64,000 nt of DNA. Origin: an uncultured Duodenibacillus sp. Lineage in GTDB: Bacteria; Pseudomonadota; Gammaproteobacteria; Burkholderiales; Burkholderiaceae_F. Shown in pieces: positions 28,671 to 37,455 of this stretch; position 1 is the stretch's first letter; the number at the start of each line of letters is the position of its first letter. The DNA lies in NCBI GenBank assembly GCA_944390715.1, contig CALXQS010000006.1, forward strand, positions 35,048 to 99,047, read 5' to 3'. The notes below the pieces were generated by a model. The model had not been told where the DNA came from. It did not search any database and worked only from the letters and a program-made list of their open reading frames with translations. Both the position numbers and the translations under genes were made by a program.

Positions 28671-29690
28671 CTAGAGATTGTTCGAGGCATCTTCAGAGAC
28701 AGTCTTGCGCATGCCGAGCTTGGTCGAGAAGAAATTCACGACGCGGGCAATTACAGCAGGCTGATACCAAGGCAAATCTCCATGCCCGGCTCCGCGCACA
28801 AGAACATACTCAACGTCGCTTTTTGCCGCTTTCAGCGCTTCATACATGTGCGCACTTTGCAAAGGACTGACAACCTTGTCGGCAGAACCGTGCAGCAGCA
28901 GAAACGGCGGTTCGCTTCCATCAACATGGCCGATGGGACTTGCGCCTATTGCCTTGGCATCATCCGACAGAATGCTTGCGCCGGCAAACTCCTTAAATGC
29001 CGGTCCGTGCACAAGAAGCGCTTCCGTCACTGCTGGAGAAGAATGAATTTTGTCCTGTCCGAGTCCCTCTCCGATGCTTCTTAAGTCTGAGATGCCGTAG
29101 AAAGACACCACGGCCTGAACATCAGAATTTTCCTGCAGAAAGTCTCCCCTGTCCCATTCTTTTTCACCATTGGTTGCCCCCATCATCTGCACGAGATATC
29201 CGCCTGCGGAATCTCCAAGCACGCCGATGCGCTCAGGATCAATGCCATAGTCAGCAGCATGTGCACGCAAAAAGCGCACAGCCGCCTTGGCATCATTTAA
29301 AAGTGCCGGGAACTTGTCGGGAACCGTGCGGTATTCGCACGCTGCTACAACAAAGCCGGCACGCGCGAGGGCATAGCGCATTTCTAGAAATTTTTCGTGA
29401 TCCGAAGACGTAAATCCGCCGCCTGGGAAATAGATCACCGCAGGTTTTTTAGATCGCGTGCGCGGCACCATCACTGACATTTTGAGCTGCCTCACGGCGC
29501 GCAGCGACTTGATCTGGTTGTAGACAATTCCCGAGACGGCATCAATGCGTCCTTGCGCCACAGGAACGTCGGCAAGATCCGCACCGTCAACGTACCCCAT
29601 AAGTCCGGCGGCATCGGGCGAAGCCGAGGCCGCCGCAGCGGTCAGAGCACATGCTCCGGCAGCAACCTTTATCTTGAAATCTATAGGCAT
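28671..29690 (-). CDS. Secreted alpha/beta hydrolase (esterase)
   Basis: A 339-residue precursor with a short signal peptide (cleavage near ASASP, about residue 24), so probably periplasmic. The fold resembles the hormone-sensitive-lipase/BD-FAE group. The oxyanion segment is FPGGGF (88-93), the nucleophile is S161 in GDSAGG, and the likely acid and base are D270 (HGSAD) and H302 (GAGHGD), giving a complete triad. It could act on small carboxyl esters; the substrate is unknown. It is divergent from pyrF and probably co-transcribed with the U32 gene. Confidence 0.85.
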   Translation of the reverse strand: MPIDFKIKVAAGACALTAAAASASPDAAGLMGYVDGADLADVPVAQGRIDAVSGIVYNQIKSLRAVRQLKMSVMVPRTRSKKPAVIYFPGGGFTSSDHEKFLEMRYALARAGFVVAACEYRTVPDKFPALLNDAKAAVRFLRAHAADYGIDPERIGVLGDSAGGYLVQMMGATNGEKEWDRGDFLQENSDVQAVVSFYGISDLRSIGEGLGQDKIHSSPAVTEALLVHGPAFKEFAGASILSDDAKAIGASPIGHVDGSEPPFLLLHGSADKVVSPLQSAHMYEALKAAKSDVEYVLVRGAGHGDLPWYQPAVIARVVNFFSTKLGMRKTVSEDASNNL

Positions 29691-29884
29691 TGCTTATCCA
29701 AAAAACTATCCATTACTCAAACGCTGATAATTATCGCCGTTAAGCCGACAACCGTGAATGCCGCCTCGTCGGAAAAGCACAGCCGGCTCGACTAAAATGC
29801 ACGCGTGTGCCGTTTTTCGCTTCTTTGTGCAGGCAGCTGACGGCCATCCTTTTTCTTGCTTCTTTTGTTTGTACTCAGACCTTT

Positions 29885-30709
29885 ATGTTTACTTCCAAGC
29901 TCAATGACCGCATTCAGGCCGTCGATTCCATGCTTTGCGTCGGACTTGATCCAGACTTCGGCCGAATTCCTGACCATCTTAAAAACGAAGAGGATCCCGT
30001 CTGGTCTTTCTGCAAGGCCATCATTGATGCCACGGCTCCCTATGTCTGCGCATTCAAGCCGCAGATTGCTTATTTTGCCGCCATGGGTGCAGAGAAGTCT
30101 CTTGAGCGCATCATGACCTATCTGCGCGAACATTATTCAGACATTCCGGTCATTCTCGACGCCAAGCGCGGCGACATCGGCTCGACAGCTCGCCAGTACG
30201 CAAAAGAAGCCTTCGTGCGCTATCGCGCAGATGCCGTCACGGTTTCCCCCTACATGGGCTACGACACCATCGTGCCCTACCTTGAATACGCCGACAAAGG
30301 CGTCATCATCCTGTGCCGCACATCCAATCCGGGCGGCGCAGACATTGAGGAACTCGTCTGCGAAGGCGAAATGATCTATGAGCGCATCGCCAGACTCGCT
30401 GCCGGTCCCTGGAACACCACCGGACAGCTTGGTCTTGTTGTGGGTGCCACTCAGCCTGCAGAAATTGCCCGCGTTCGCAAGATTGCGCCGACAGTTCCTC
30501 TGCTTGTGCCGGGCATCGGCGCTCAAGGCGGCGACGTCAACGCAGCCGTGGCAGCTGGTCTTGATGCCGCAGGCCGCGGCATGATCATCAACTCAAGCCG
30601 TGCGATCATCTTTGCCGGCAAAGATGAAAACTTTGCCCAAGCCGCTGCAAACGCTGCTCGCGCAACGCGCGATGCCATCCGCGCAGCCAAGATCAAAGCG
30701 CTTTCCTAA
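29885..30709 (+). CDS. pyrF: Orotidine 5'-phosphate decarboxylase (type 2)
   Basis: Last step of UMP synthesis: OMP to UMP and CO2. The 274-residue size and sequence fit the longer PyrF subgroup found in many beta-proteobacteria and mycobacteria. The catalytic Asp-Lys-Asp cluster is DAKRGD (residues 92-97), with LDPD near the N-terminus. The start is the ATG at 29885 because [11 protein letters not shown] matches the family; an upstream GTG frame would add a hydrophobic leader that makes no sense for a cytoplasmic enzyme. pyrE lies about 15 kb away on the other strand. Confidence 0.95.
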   Translation: MFTSKLNDRIQAVDSMLCVGLDPDFGRIPDHLKNEEDPVWSFCKAIIDATAPYVCAFKPQIAYFAAMGAEKSLERIMTYLREHYSDIPVILDAKRGDIGSTARQYAKEAFVRYRADAVTVSPYMGYDTIVPYLEYADKGVIILCRTSNPGGADIEELVCEGEMIYERIARLAAGPWNTTGQLGLVVGATQPAEIARVRKIAPTVPLLVPGIGAQGGDVNAAVAAGLDAAGRGMIINSSRAIIFAGKDENFAQAAANAARATRDAIRAAKIKALS

Positions 30710-30780
30710 AGTATTTTTGGGTTTCGCTTAAAGAAATATCGCAAAATTCGCCACAGGCAAGCGTGAGAATTAAAGCAGAC

Positions 30781-30813
30781 AGGAGGTGACGTTGTGTTGC
30801 CCGTCAACCTCCT
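30781..30813. terminator. Hairpin between convergent pyrF and pncC
   Basis: aggaggt-gacg pairs with cgtcaacctcct (one bulge) around a 10-base loop. No clear T-run follows. A second strong hairpin (cacagagaaaa / ttttctctgtg, 30867-30891) covers the last codons of pncC. Both probably act in separating the convergent transcripts. Confidence 0.45.
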
Positions 30814-30865
30814 ATGCATGTCCGTCTTTGCAGGAAAAGCCTTGTCGAGCAGCCGCGCTTGCCTC

Positions 30866-31411
30866 TCACAGAGAAAAGTTTTTTCTCTGTGCGGAAGCTT
30901 CGATCAGTCCATCGAGCGCACGCAGGATGCTTTGCATGCGCACCTCAGAACGGCCGCCTGCGAAATGCTCCGTCGCGGTTTTAACCGTCGGCTGCGCAGT
31001 GCCCTCAGCTCGAAAAGCAAAACCAAAGCAAACGGTGCCGACCGGCTTGCCAGGAACAGCACCGCCGGGTCCTGCGATGCCGGTAACAGACGCGGCGCAA
31101 TTTGCCTTTGGGCAGGCACAAAGAGCGCCCAGCGCCATCTCTCGTGCCGTCTCCTCGCTGACAGCTCCATGAGCTTTAAGCGTTTCGCTCCGCACGCCAA
31201 GAAGCTGCTGCTTGGCCTCATTGGTATAAGTGACAAAGCCGCGGTCAAACCACGCACTTGAACCCGCAATCTGCGTCACTGCATATGAAACGCCGCCTGC
31301 CGTGCAGCTTTCAGCCGTGACGTACACAAGTCCCTTTTGCAATGCCTCGCGGCCAAGTTCAGCCGCTGCGGCCTCTATGCGTGCTTGAAGTTCGTGAAGA
31401 TCTATCGTCAT
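30866..31411 (-). CDS. pncC: Nicotinamide-nucleotide amidohydrolase (CinA C-terminal type)
   Basis: Deamidates NMN to nicotinate mononucleotide in the NAD salvage (pyridine nucleotide) cycle. The protein has 181 residues and consists only of the CinA C-terminal domain. The catalytic region AESCTAGG lies at residues 33-40 and SVTGIAGPGGA near 108-118. It is the last gene of the minus-strand series ribH, nusB, thiL, pgpA, pncC, an order seen in other beta-proteobacteria. Confidence 0.93.
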   Translation of the reverse strand: MTIDLHELQARIEAAAAELGREALQKGLVYVTAESCTAGGVSYAVTQIAGSSAWFDRGFVTYTNEAKQQLLGVRSETLKAHGAVSEETAREMALGALCACPKANCAASVTGIAGPGGAVPGKPVGTVCFGFAFRAEGTAQPTVKTATEHFAGGRSEVRMQSILRALDGLIEASAQRKNFSL

Positions 31412-31484
31412 AGCAATTCAGCGCGCCAACCCCTGCATTCATGCTGAGAAGCAAGCGCCCCGCCTCCTTCGTGTACTCTCCGTG

Positions 31485-32048
31485 TCAAAAAACTCCCGAA
31501 AAGAGCGACATGCCGGGCAAAAGGCGCGAGACGATCATGTCGATGACAATCACAACCGCTGTTGCCCAAACCGCAGCAAAAAAATCATCGAGCATGATGC
31601 CCCAGCCGTTTTTCATCCTCTCATCTATGATGCTCGCCGGAGGGAGCTTCACAATATCAAAGACGCGAAAGGCCGCAAAAGAAGCCAGCCAACCTGCTGG
31701 ATTTTGCGGCAGCATCAGACACACCAACCAGACAGCTGCAACTTCATCAATCACGATGCAGCCCGCATCCTCCACTCCCAAATCGTCGCTTGTCTTTTGT
31801 GAAGCCCAGGCTCCGATAATGAAGGCCATCGCGATGAGAGCCAGCAGCAGCTGCCAATCGAAAAACTGCACCATCACAATCCAGACGAACACGCCTGCAG
31901 CCGTACCCCAAGTTCCTGGAGCCGGACGCAGCAGTCCGGCCCCGAAAAACAGCGCAATGGCATGCGCCGGGTGCGAAAAGACAAATTTAAGCGTCGGTCT
32001 GACGCGGTTGGCCGGATTGCCGGCTGCGTATTTTTCACGCAATCGCAT
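31485..32048 (-). CDS. pgpA: Phosphatidylglycerophosphatase A
   Basis: Inner-membrane phosphatase making phosphatidylglycerol from its phosphate. The 187-residue protein has the family features APGTWGTAAGV (near residue 44) and DEVAAVW, and several hydrophobic helices, including a C-terminal one. The ATG at 32048 is chosen; a GTG two codons earlier is possible. It lies between thiL (69 bp upstream) and pncC (73 bp downstream) on the minus strand. Confidence 0.93.
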   Translation of the reverse strand: MRLREKYAAGNPANRVRPTLKFVFSHPAHAIALFFGAGLLRPAPGTWGTAAGVFVWIVMVQFFDWQLLLALIAMAFIIGAWASQKTSDDLGVEDAGCIVIDEVAAVWLVCLMLPQNPAGWLASFAAFRVFDIVKLPPASIIDERMKNGWGIMLDDFFAAVWATAVVIVIDMIVSRLLPGMSLFSGVF

Positions 32049-32116
32049 GATCACCTGAACCTAAAGGATGGGACTGTTGTTCCGTGCGGCCTCGGGAATC
32101 GGACCGCAAAAAGATC

Positions 32117-33121
32117 TCAAGCAAAATGATCAAAACCCGTTGAGGGAAGCAAAAGCAGTTCTCCTCTTTCATCGTGCAGTCTGAGCTGTTCGGCTCCCGG
32201 CTCGGGTGCCTTTTCAACAATGCGTCCAATACGAGTCACCGGCGTCAGAGCTGAAATAGATGCCTGCTCGATCAAGCCCCGCTTTTCAGGCGGTGCGGTA
32301 AAGACCAGCTCATAGTCATCGCCTCCGCTCATGGCCGCCTCAAGCTGCATAGCGCGCGAGAGCGCCTTGACGGCTGGATGCACGGGCACAAGCTCCCACT
32401 GAACGTCTGCCGCCACTTGGCTGCGTTCAAGAATATGCCCAAGATCCTGAGCAAGACCGTCGGAAATATCCGCACAGGCGCTGGCTGAACTCAAAAGCGC
32501 CGTGCCCAGCGCATTTCTTGCCTCAGGCCGATCCATGCGGTGCGCTGCCGACGGAAAGAGCTCATGAGGAAGCGTCCACTTGCCCCACCGATGCATCAAT
32601 GCGGCGTACGAGCCGCCTATCGATCCTGAAACCCAAATATCGTCGCCCGGTCGCGCGCCTGCCCGAGTCAATCCCATCTCCGCAGGCAAGTCTCCCATGG
32701 CGGTAATTGAAATGGTTACCGGAGCATGCGCCTCTCCCACCGTTGCCGTGCGCGTCGTATCTCCCCCCAGAAGCGGACAGCCTGAGGCAAGAGACAGCTC
32801 CATCAGCCCCTTTGTAAACCCCGAAAGCCAGACATCATCGCGAGAAGGAAGCGCAATCGATAAAAAGAAAGCTCGTGGAACGGCGCCTGCGGCAGCCAAA
32901 TCCGAGAGATTGACCGCCAGGGCCTTGTAGCCCACATCCTCAGGGCGGGCCGAGGGCAGAAAATGCGTGCCGATGGCCATCATGTCGGTGGTGACGGCTA
33001 TGCGGCCAGCCGGCATGTCGATGATGGCGCAGTCATCTCCCACACCCTTGCTGCGCCAAGCTCCAAAAGCATCATGCGTGAAATAACGCTCAATGATGGA
33101 AAATTCGCCGTTTTGAACCAT
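32117..33121 (-). CDS. thiL: Thiamine-monophosphate kinase
   Basis: Phosphorylates thiamine monophosphate to the active cofactor thiamine diphosphate. It has 334 residues of the PurM/ThiL ATP-binding fold. Motifs include GVGDDCAII (near residue 26), TTDMMAIGTHF, NLSDLAAAGA, GGDTTR and ADISDGLAQDLGH, the last carrying catalytic aspartates. It starts at the first ATG. A terminator-like hairpin separates it from nusB upstream, so part of its transcription may start locally. Confidence 0.95.
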   Translation of the reverse strand: MVQNGEFSIIERYFTHDAFGAWRSKGVGDDCAIIDMPAGRIAVTTDMMAIGTHFLPSARPEDVGYKALAVNLSDLAAAGAVPRAFFLSIALPSRDDVWLSGFTKGLMELSLASGCPLLGGDTTRTATVGEAHAPVTISITAMGDLPAEMGLTRAGARPGDDIWVSGSIGGSYAALMHRWGKWTLPHELFPSAAHRMDRPEARNALGTALLSSASACADISDGLAQDLGHILERSQVAADVQWELVPVHPAVKALSRAMQLEAAMSGGDDYELVFTAPPEKRGLIEQASISALTPVTRIGRIVEKAPEPGAEQLRLHDERGELLLLPSTGFDHFA

Positions 33122-33150
33122 TTCAACCTCTTACAAAAAATCCTTCAAGC

Positions 33151-33200
33151 AAAAAAAGGCACGGGGCTGCCGAAAACTCCTTTTCGGCTGCGCCGCGCCC
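33151..33200 (-). terminator. Terminator-like hairpin between nusB and thiL
   Basis: Read on the minus strand, an inner stem gccgaaaa/ttttcggc is enclosed by an outer ggcgcgg/ccgtgcc stem, followed by seven T. It would end or reduce transcripts coming from ribH-nusB before thiL. Confidence 0.7.
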
Positions 33201-33260
33201 TTTGAGTATCCGCTCAAGGCGTGCGGCGCCGTCAATGCGCCGCCCTTTTTTGCGAAACAA

Positions 33261-33767
33261 CTAATGTTTGGCGGACTGAACTTCGTGAGGACGAACCTCT
33301 GCGGCAATCTTGTCGAGCACGCCGTTGACCAGCTTGTAGCCCTTGTCGGCGCCAAACTGCTTGGAGAGCTCGACGGCTTCATTGATCACGACTCGATAGG
33401 GATTCTCCACGCGGTGAATCAGCTCCCAGGCGCCGATCATGAGGCAGGCGCGCTCCACAACGGAAAGTCTTGACGGCTCACGATCCAAATGTCGCGCAAG
33501 GCGCTCCTCGATGGCGGCTCGCTCATCAAGAACGCCGCCTAAGATCTCGCGATAAAACTCCTTGTCGCAATCCTCAAAATCTGCAGGCGTCAGATCGCTG
33601 CCCGAGACGGGCTGTCCATCATCGGTGATCACCGACACAAGATTGGCGTCAATGGCCGCAAAGTCTGCGGCAGGATTGATGATCGACTCATAGATGCCGA
33701 GCAGCGCGAATTCGCGCGCCTTGCGTCGTTTGCCCGCAACCGAGGGAATACGGCTGTGCTCAGTCAT
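33261..33767 (-). CDS. nusB: Transcription antitermination factor NusB
   Basis: RNA-binding factor in ribosomal RNA antitermination, working with NusE/S10. The 168-residue protein is a bit longer than E. coli NusB. The N-terminal [14 protein letters not shown] and C-terminal [31 protein letters not shown] (in part) match the family. The ATG at 33767 is chosen because [18 protein letters not shown] is the natural N-terminus. This start lies inside the end of ribH (8-bp overlap), so the genes are translationally coupled. Longer in-frame starts would run far into ribH. Confidence 0.93.
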   Translation of the reverse strand: MTEHSRIPSVAGKRRKAREFALLGIYESIINPAADFAAIDANLVSVITDDGQPVSGSDLTPADFEDCDKEFYREILGGVLDERAAIEERLARHLDREPSRLSVVERACLMIGAWELIHRVENPYRVVINEAVELSKQFGADKGYKLVNGVLDKIAAEVRPHEVQSAKH

Positions 33768-34263
33768 CGTCTTCATCCGCCATGTCAAACATATCGAAAT
33801 CCGACTCGGGCAGCACGTTGACAAGATTGGCCATCTCAACGGCACACCGAGCGCAGTCCACGCCCTTCATCTTGGTGCGGGCCTTGCACTGATCATCATT
33901 TTCTGTCGTCAGAATGCCATTGGCAATCGGAATATCGCACTCGGCAGACACTCGAGCAACGCCGGCAGCCGACGTGTTGGAGACAATCTCAAAGTGATAG
34001 GTCTCGCCGCGGATCACGGCACCCAAGGCAATCAGTGCGTCAAAGTTTCCGCTTTCTGCCAGATGTTCGAGCGCAAAAGGAATTTCCAGCGCGCCAGGCA
34101 CAGAAACATGCGTGACATCTTCTTCGTCAACACCGAGGTTGATGAGTTCCTGCAGACAGGCCTCAAATTCTTCTTTTCCGGCATACTCGTTGAAGCGGGA
34201 AACGACAACACCAATGCGCAGGCCGGTACCATCGAGACTTCCTGCAATCTTCTCAACTGCCAT
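33760..34263 (-). CDS. ribH: 6,7-dimethyl-8-ribityllumazine synthase
   Basis: Penultimate step of riboflavin synthesis, joining the pyrimidinedione with dihydroxybutanone phosphate. It has 167 residues. Family motifs are VVSRFNEY (20-27), [10 protein letters not shown] (54-63) and [12 protein letters not shown] with catalytic H90. The acidic tail DMADEDDD is unusual but harmless. It leads a minus-strand group with nusB, thiL, pgpA and pncC. ribD and ribE lie 2.5 kb away in another group. No FMN riboswitch is visible in the 270-bp leader. Confidence 0.96.
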   Translation of the reverse strand: MAVEKIAGSLDGTGLRIGVVVSRFNEYAGKEEFEACLQELINLGVDEEDVTHVSVPGALEIPFALEHLAESGNFDALIALGAVIRGETYHFEIVSNTSAAGVARVSAECDIPIANGILTTENDDQCKARTKMKGVDCARCAVEMANLVNVLPESDFDMFDMADEDDD

Positions 34264-34534
34264 GTGTTTGTACTCCTATTGGTCATCAGAGAACCCGCCA
34301 GAGTTCTCATTCGTTTTGCGTGGAGGTATTTTAGCGGGACAGACCGCAAAAAGCCTCTTGTCGTCCCTCAAAATAAGCGCAAAACCCCCTGTTTTCAGCG
34401 ATTTTCCCGTAAATTTTCTCTCTGCGGACCATTTTGCGCATGCCCCAATCTTGCTGCGCCTGCTCGAGCAAATATCCAGCAGCTCGCGCTGCGCGTTAAA
34501 CTCTCGGTCATGCCATTTTTAAGGGGGAAGCACC

Positions 34535-35101
34535 GTGCCTGGCTCTCTTGATGCGACAGATTCATCCCGGCCAACGATTTCATGCAGTCACTGGGACTCT
34601 CCCTGCGGCAGACTCTTAATTGCAAGCTTCAACGACAAGCTTGTCATGAGCGACTGGGAGCAAAGCAGACGTCATCAAGAAATCATGCGGCGTTTGCAGC
34701 GAAGGCTCGGCGCGGACTTCATTGAAGCGCGTTCGCCGACAATTGAAAAAGCCGTCATTGAGCTGCAGGAATATTTTTCTGGCAAAAGAAAAACTTTTGA
34801 CGTTGACCTGCTGCTGGTCGGCTCGCCTTTTCAATTGAGCGTCTGGCAGGCGATCAGCGCCGTCCCTTATGGCTCGCAGACAACATATGCCGGCATTGCT
34901 GCCGCAGCGGGCTTTCCTCGGGCCGTTCGAGCAGCTGGAACAGCCGTCGGCAGCAATCCTCTTTCAATCATCATCGGCTGCCATCGGGTTCTCGCCTCAA
35001 GCTCAACAAAGCTCAGCTATGGAGGCGGAGCGGCAACTAAGAAATTTCTTCTCGACCTTGAAGGAATCAGCCTTGCAAGGCAAAAAGCACTCTCTCTTTG
35101 A
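34535..35101 (+). CDS. ogt: Methylated-DNA--protein-cysteine methyltransferase (Ogt/MGMT type)
   Basis: Suicide DNA-repair protein that takes methyl groups from O6-methylguanine. It has 188 residues. The DNA-binding and active-site region includes PFQLSVWQAISAVPYGSQTTYAGIA (in part), the arginine-finger segment RAVRAAGTAVGSNP, and active cysteine C149 in GCHRV, then SYGGG and FLLDLEG. The residue before the cysteine is Gly instead of the near-invariant Pro of PCHRV. The GTG start at 34535 is chosen because a strong aaggggga precedes it by about 7 bp and no suitable ATG exists upstream. Confidence 0.88.
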   Translation: MPGSLDATDSSRPTISCSHWDSPCGRLLIASFNDKLVMSDWEQSRRHQEIMRRLQRRLGADFIEARSPTIEKAVIELQEYFSGKRKTFDVDLLLVGSPFQLSVWQAISAVPYGSQTTYAGIAAAAGFPRAVRAAGTAVGSNPLSIIIGCHRVLASSSTKLSYGGGAATKKFLLDLEGISLARQKALSL

Positions 35102-35185
35102 GCCGCTGATTTATAAACAAAGGATTAACGTTGTTAGACTGTGAACTCAGTTGACTGCTGACCGAACTTTTTTAGCGAACCATCC

Positions 35186-35710
35186 ATGTCTTCCGATACC
35201 GGCACGCTCATTGCGGCGATCTGCTTTTTGCTTGCGGCTTTTTACACGGCCTTTCAGCTGCTGCGGCTGATTTTTCCCGTCTGGGCCTGGCGTTATGAAA
35301 AAAACGCCCTCAATGCCTCAGAGCTGCTTGAGCGCGCCTTGAGCTATGCCACGCCTCGACAAATCGCCGAGAGCGCCCCTGCGCAAAGCTGCTTTAATCG
35401 TCTCATGCAGGAAAGAAACATCACGCCAGAAGAGCGTCCGTTTCAAGTAAAGTTTCGCCGCCGCATTCTTCTCGTCGTCATCTTCACCGGACTATTGATG
35501 TATCTGCGCTTTACGGCAAACGTTCCTGCCGAGGCGCCGCTGCTTGCGCTTGATCTCGTGCTGGTGTCCGTCGGCATGATGTTCGGCGATCTGGCGCGCT
35601 ACCGCATTTGGCGCACGCAAAGCCACGTGCGTCAAATGCTGCAGGTAAACGAAGCTGTCGCCGCGACCAAGCCGCAAAGCTCGCCGAGCGCACAGCAAAA
35701 CCTCGATTAG
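35186..35710 (+). CDS. Unknown small membrane protein
   Basis: I do not recognise this 174-residue protein. One hydrophobic helix lies at about residues 7-31, a cytoplasmic-looking segment with LLERALSYATPRQIAESAP follows, and two further helices lie at about 92-107 and 116-134. The C-terminal tail is polar (KPQSSPSAQQNLD). It begins 84 bp after ogt on the same strand and overlaps the convergent oxidoreductase gene by 4 bp. Codon use matches its neighbours, so it looks like a real gene. Confidence 0.72.
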   Translation: MSSDTGTLIAAICFLLAAFYTAFQLLRLIFPVWAWRYEKNALNASELLERALSYATPRQIAESAPAQSCFNRLMQERNITPEERPFQVKFRRRILLVVIFTGLLMYLRFTANVPAEAPLLALDLVLVSVGMMFGDLARYRIWRTQSHVRQMLQVNEAVAATKPQSSPSAQQNLD

Positions 35711-36780
35711 AAAAAGGCCGGGATATAAGGAGCCGGAGCCTGCACGACGGCGTGCAGTTCCTGAGCGGCCATCCTGCCCCACTTCGGGTTGCGGATCATC
35801 TCTCGGCCGATGCAGACGCCGTCAGCGTCCCCTGCCGCAATAATCGCCTCTGCCTGCAGCGGCTCGGTGATATTGCCCGCAGCATAGGCCACAATTCCAG
35901 TCTCTTCGCGAATGATGCGCGAGTACTTCTGCACCATGATCCTGCCCGAAGGCATCTGCTGAGCCAAATCCAGTCCTCCGCCGGAAGAGACGTCGACGGC
36001 AGCAACGCCCTCTTTCATGGCGCATTTGACGAATGCGGTGATGTCCTCAATCTGCAGACCGCCAGGCAGCCAATCGCAGGCCGGCACGCGCAGCGCAAGA
36101 ACAAGCCCTGGAGCGGCAGTCCGAACGGCACGGATGACCTCAAGCGCAAAGCGCATGCGCGCCTGCGCATCGCCTCCCCAAGCATCGGTACGGCGATTCG
36201 TTGCAGGCGATAAGAACTGATGCAGCAGATAACCGTACGCGGCATGCAGCTGGATGCCGTCAAACCCCGCTTTTGCCGCCCTTGCAGCCGCCGCCGCAAA
36301 ATCGGCAATGACGCGCTTGATGTCGTTTTCGGTCATGGCGCGCGCCGACGTCGCCCCGGCAAAGTATTTGCCTTCGGTGGGAGCTAAAAGATCAAAGCCC
36401 CACTCCTGGCGCGAGAGTACTTTTTTTTCTTGCGCCGGATCCGCACGGCCGCCTTTGCGGCCTGCGTGCGAGAGCTGAACAAAAAGCCGCGTCTGCTCAG
36501 AGATCTTGCGGCAGCTGTCGACCAGCGACGCCATCGCCTGCTGCTGGGCATCGTTGTAGAGCCCCAGACAACGCGTTGTAATGCGTCCTTCTGGAGAAAC
36601 AGCCGTTGCCTCCACGACGACCAGACCCGCGCCCGAGTCGACAAGCTTGCCGTAATGCTGAACGTGCCAGGCGCCGGCAAGACCATCGTCAGCACGGCAC
36701 TGGCACATCGGCGGCACGCAGATGCGGTTGGGGATCGTCAGGCCGCCGACTTCAATGGGCGTAAACAAAAATGCGCTCAT
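35707..36780 (-). CDS. NADH:flavin oxidoreductase, Old Yellow Enzyme family (YqjM-like)
   Basis: FMN-dependent ene-reductase of 357 residues with a TIM barrel. Motifs are the N-terminal NRICVPPMCQC with the flavin-tuning cysteine, QLSHAGRKG, the substrate-binding pair in QLHAAYGYLLHQFLSP, and RFALEVI with the downstream FMN-binding glycines. The cysteine near residue 25 and the HAAYGY His are typical of the YqjM ('thermophilic-like') subgroup. The natural substrate is unknown, perhaps alpha,beta-unsaturated carbonyls. It ends 15 bp downstream of the ribE start region on the same strand, so it may be the last gene of the glyA-nrdR-ribD-ribE series. Confidence 0.9.
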   Translation of the reverse strand: MSAFLFTPIEVGGLTIPNRICVPPMCQCRADDGLAGAWHVQHYGKLVDSGAGLVVVEATAVSPEGRITTRCLGLYNDAQQQAMASLVDSCRKISEQTRLFVQLSHAGRKGGRADPAQEKKVLSRQEWGFDLLAPTEGKYFAGATSARAMTENDIKRVIADFAAAAARAAKAGFDGIQLHAAYGYLLHQFLSPATNRRTDAWGGDAQARMRFALEVIRAVRTAAPGLVLALRVPACDWLPGGLQIEDITAFVKCAMKEGVAAVDVSSGGGLDLAQQMPSGRIMVQKYSRIIREETGIVAYAAGNITEPLQAEAIIAAGDADGVCIGREMIRNPKWGRMAAQELHAVVQAPAPYIPAFF

Positions 36781-36795
36781 GGAACCCAGGCAGAA

Positions 36796-37422
36796 TTAAA
36801 AAAGATCGTCGCCTTCTTTATCGCGAAGCGAAACCATTCGCTCGATGTAGCGCGCCAACGTATCGATCTCAAGATTGACCCAGTCTTGAGCCTTGAGATG
36901 CTTGAGGGTCGTGACCTCAATCGTATGCGGGATCAGATTGATGCTGATCAGCGCCCCCATGGCCGTGTCTTCAACCGAATTGATGGTAAGCGAAACGCCG
37001 TTGACGGCGACCGATCCTTTGTAGGCAAGATACGGCGAGAGCTTCAAGGGAGCACGGATCACGAGTTTGTAGCTTTCAGCGACTTTTTCAAACGACTCAA
37101 CCGAACCCACGCCGTCGACATGCCCGCTCACCAAATGTCCGTCAACACGGTCGCCCAAGCGCATGGCCTTTTCAAGGTTGACTTCGCCGAACGTATCCAG
37201 CCCGGTCGTCTTGGAAAGGCTCTCAGCGCTCACGTCAATTTGAAAATCACGCCCATTGATCTTGGTGACGGTCATGCAGGCGCCGTTGACGGCAATGGAA
37301 TCGCCCACATGCACTTCTTCAAGATGAAACTCTTCGGGCGTCGTAATCGTCAAGCGAACGCCGTTGCCGAGCTTTTCGGGTTCGCGCACCTTGCCGATGG
37401 CTTGAATAATTCCGGTAAACAT
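36796..37422 (-). CDS. ribE: Riboflavin synthase (alpha chain)
   Basis: Makes riboflavin by dismutation of two lumazine molecules. The 208-residue protein has two similar lumazine-binding halves: MFTGIIQAIGKV and VNGACMTV in the first, GHLVSGHVDGVG and VNGVSLTIN in the second. This duplication defines the family. It follows ribD with a 33-bp gap on the minus strand. The Old Yellow Enzyme gene, itself needing FMN, lies directly downstream. Confidence 0.96.
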   Translation of the reverse strand: MFTGIIQAIGKVREPEKLGNGVRLTITTPEEFHLEEVHVGDSIAVNGACMTVTKINGRDFQIDVSAESLSKTTGLDTFGEVNLEKAMRLGDRVDGHLVSGHVDGVGSVESFEKVAESYKLVIRAPLKLSPYLAYKGSVAVNGVSLTINSVEDTAMGALISINLIPHTIEVTTLKHLKAQDWVNLEIDTLARYIERMVSLRDKEGDDLF

Positions 37423-37455
37423 AGTTGTTCTTATTCCTCAATGTATGAAAAATAT

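Noticed and set aside
34264..34534. Possible FMN riboswitch before ribH
   Set aside because: None of the conserved RFN blocks is present; only a short gagaac/gttctc hairpin is seen.
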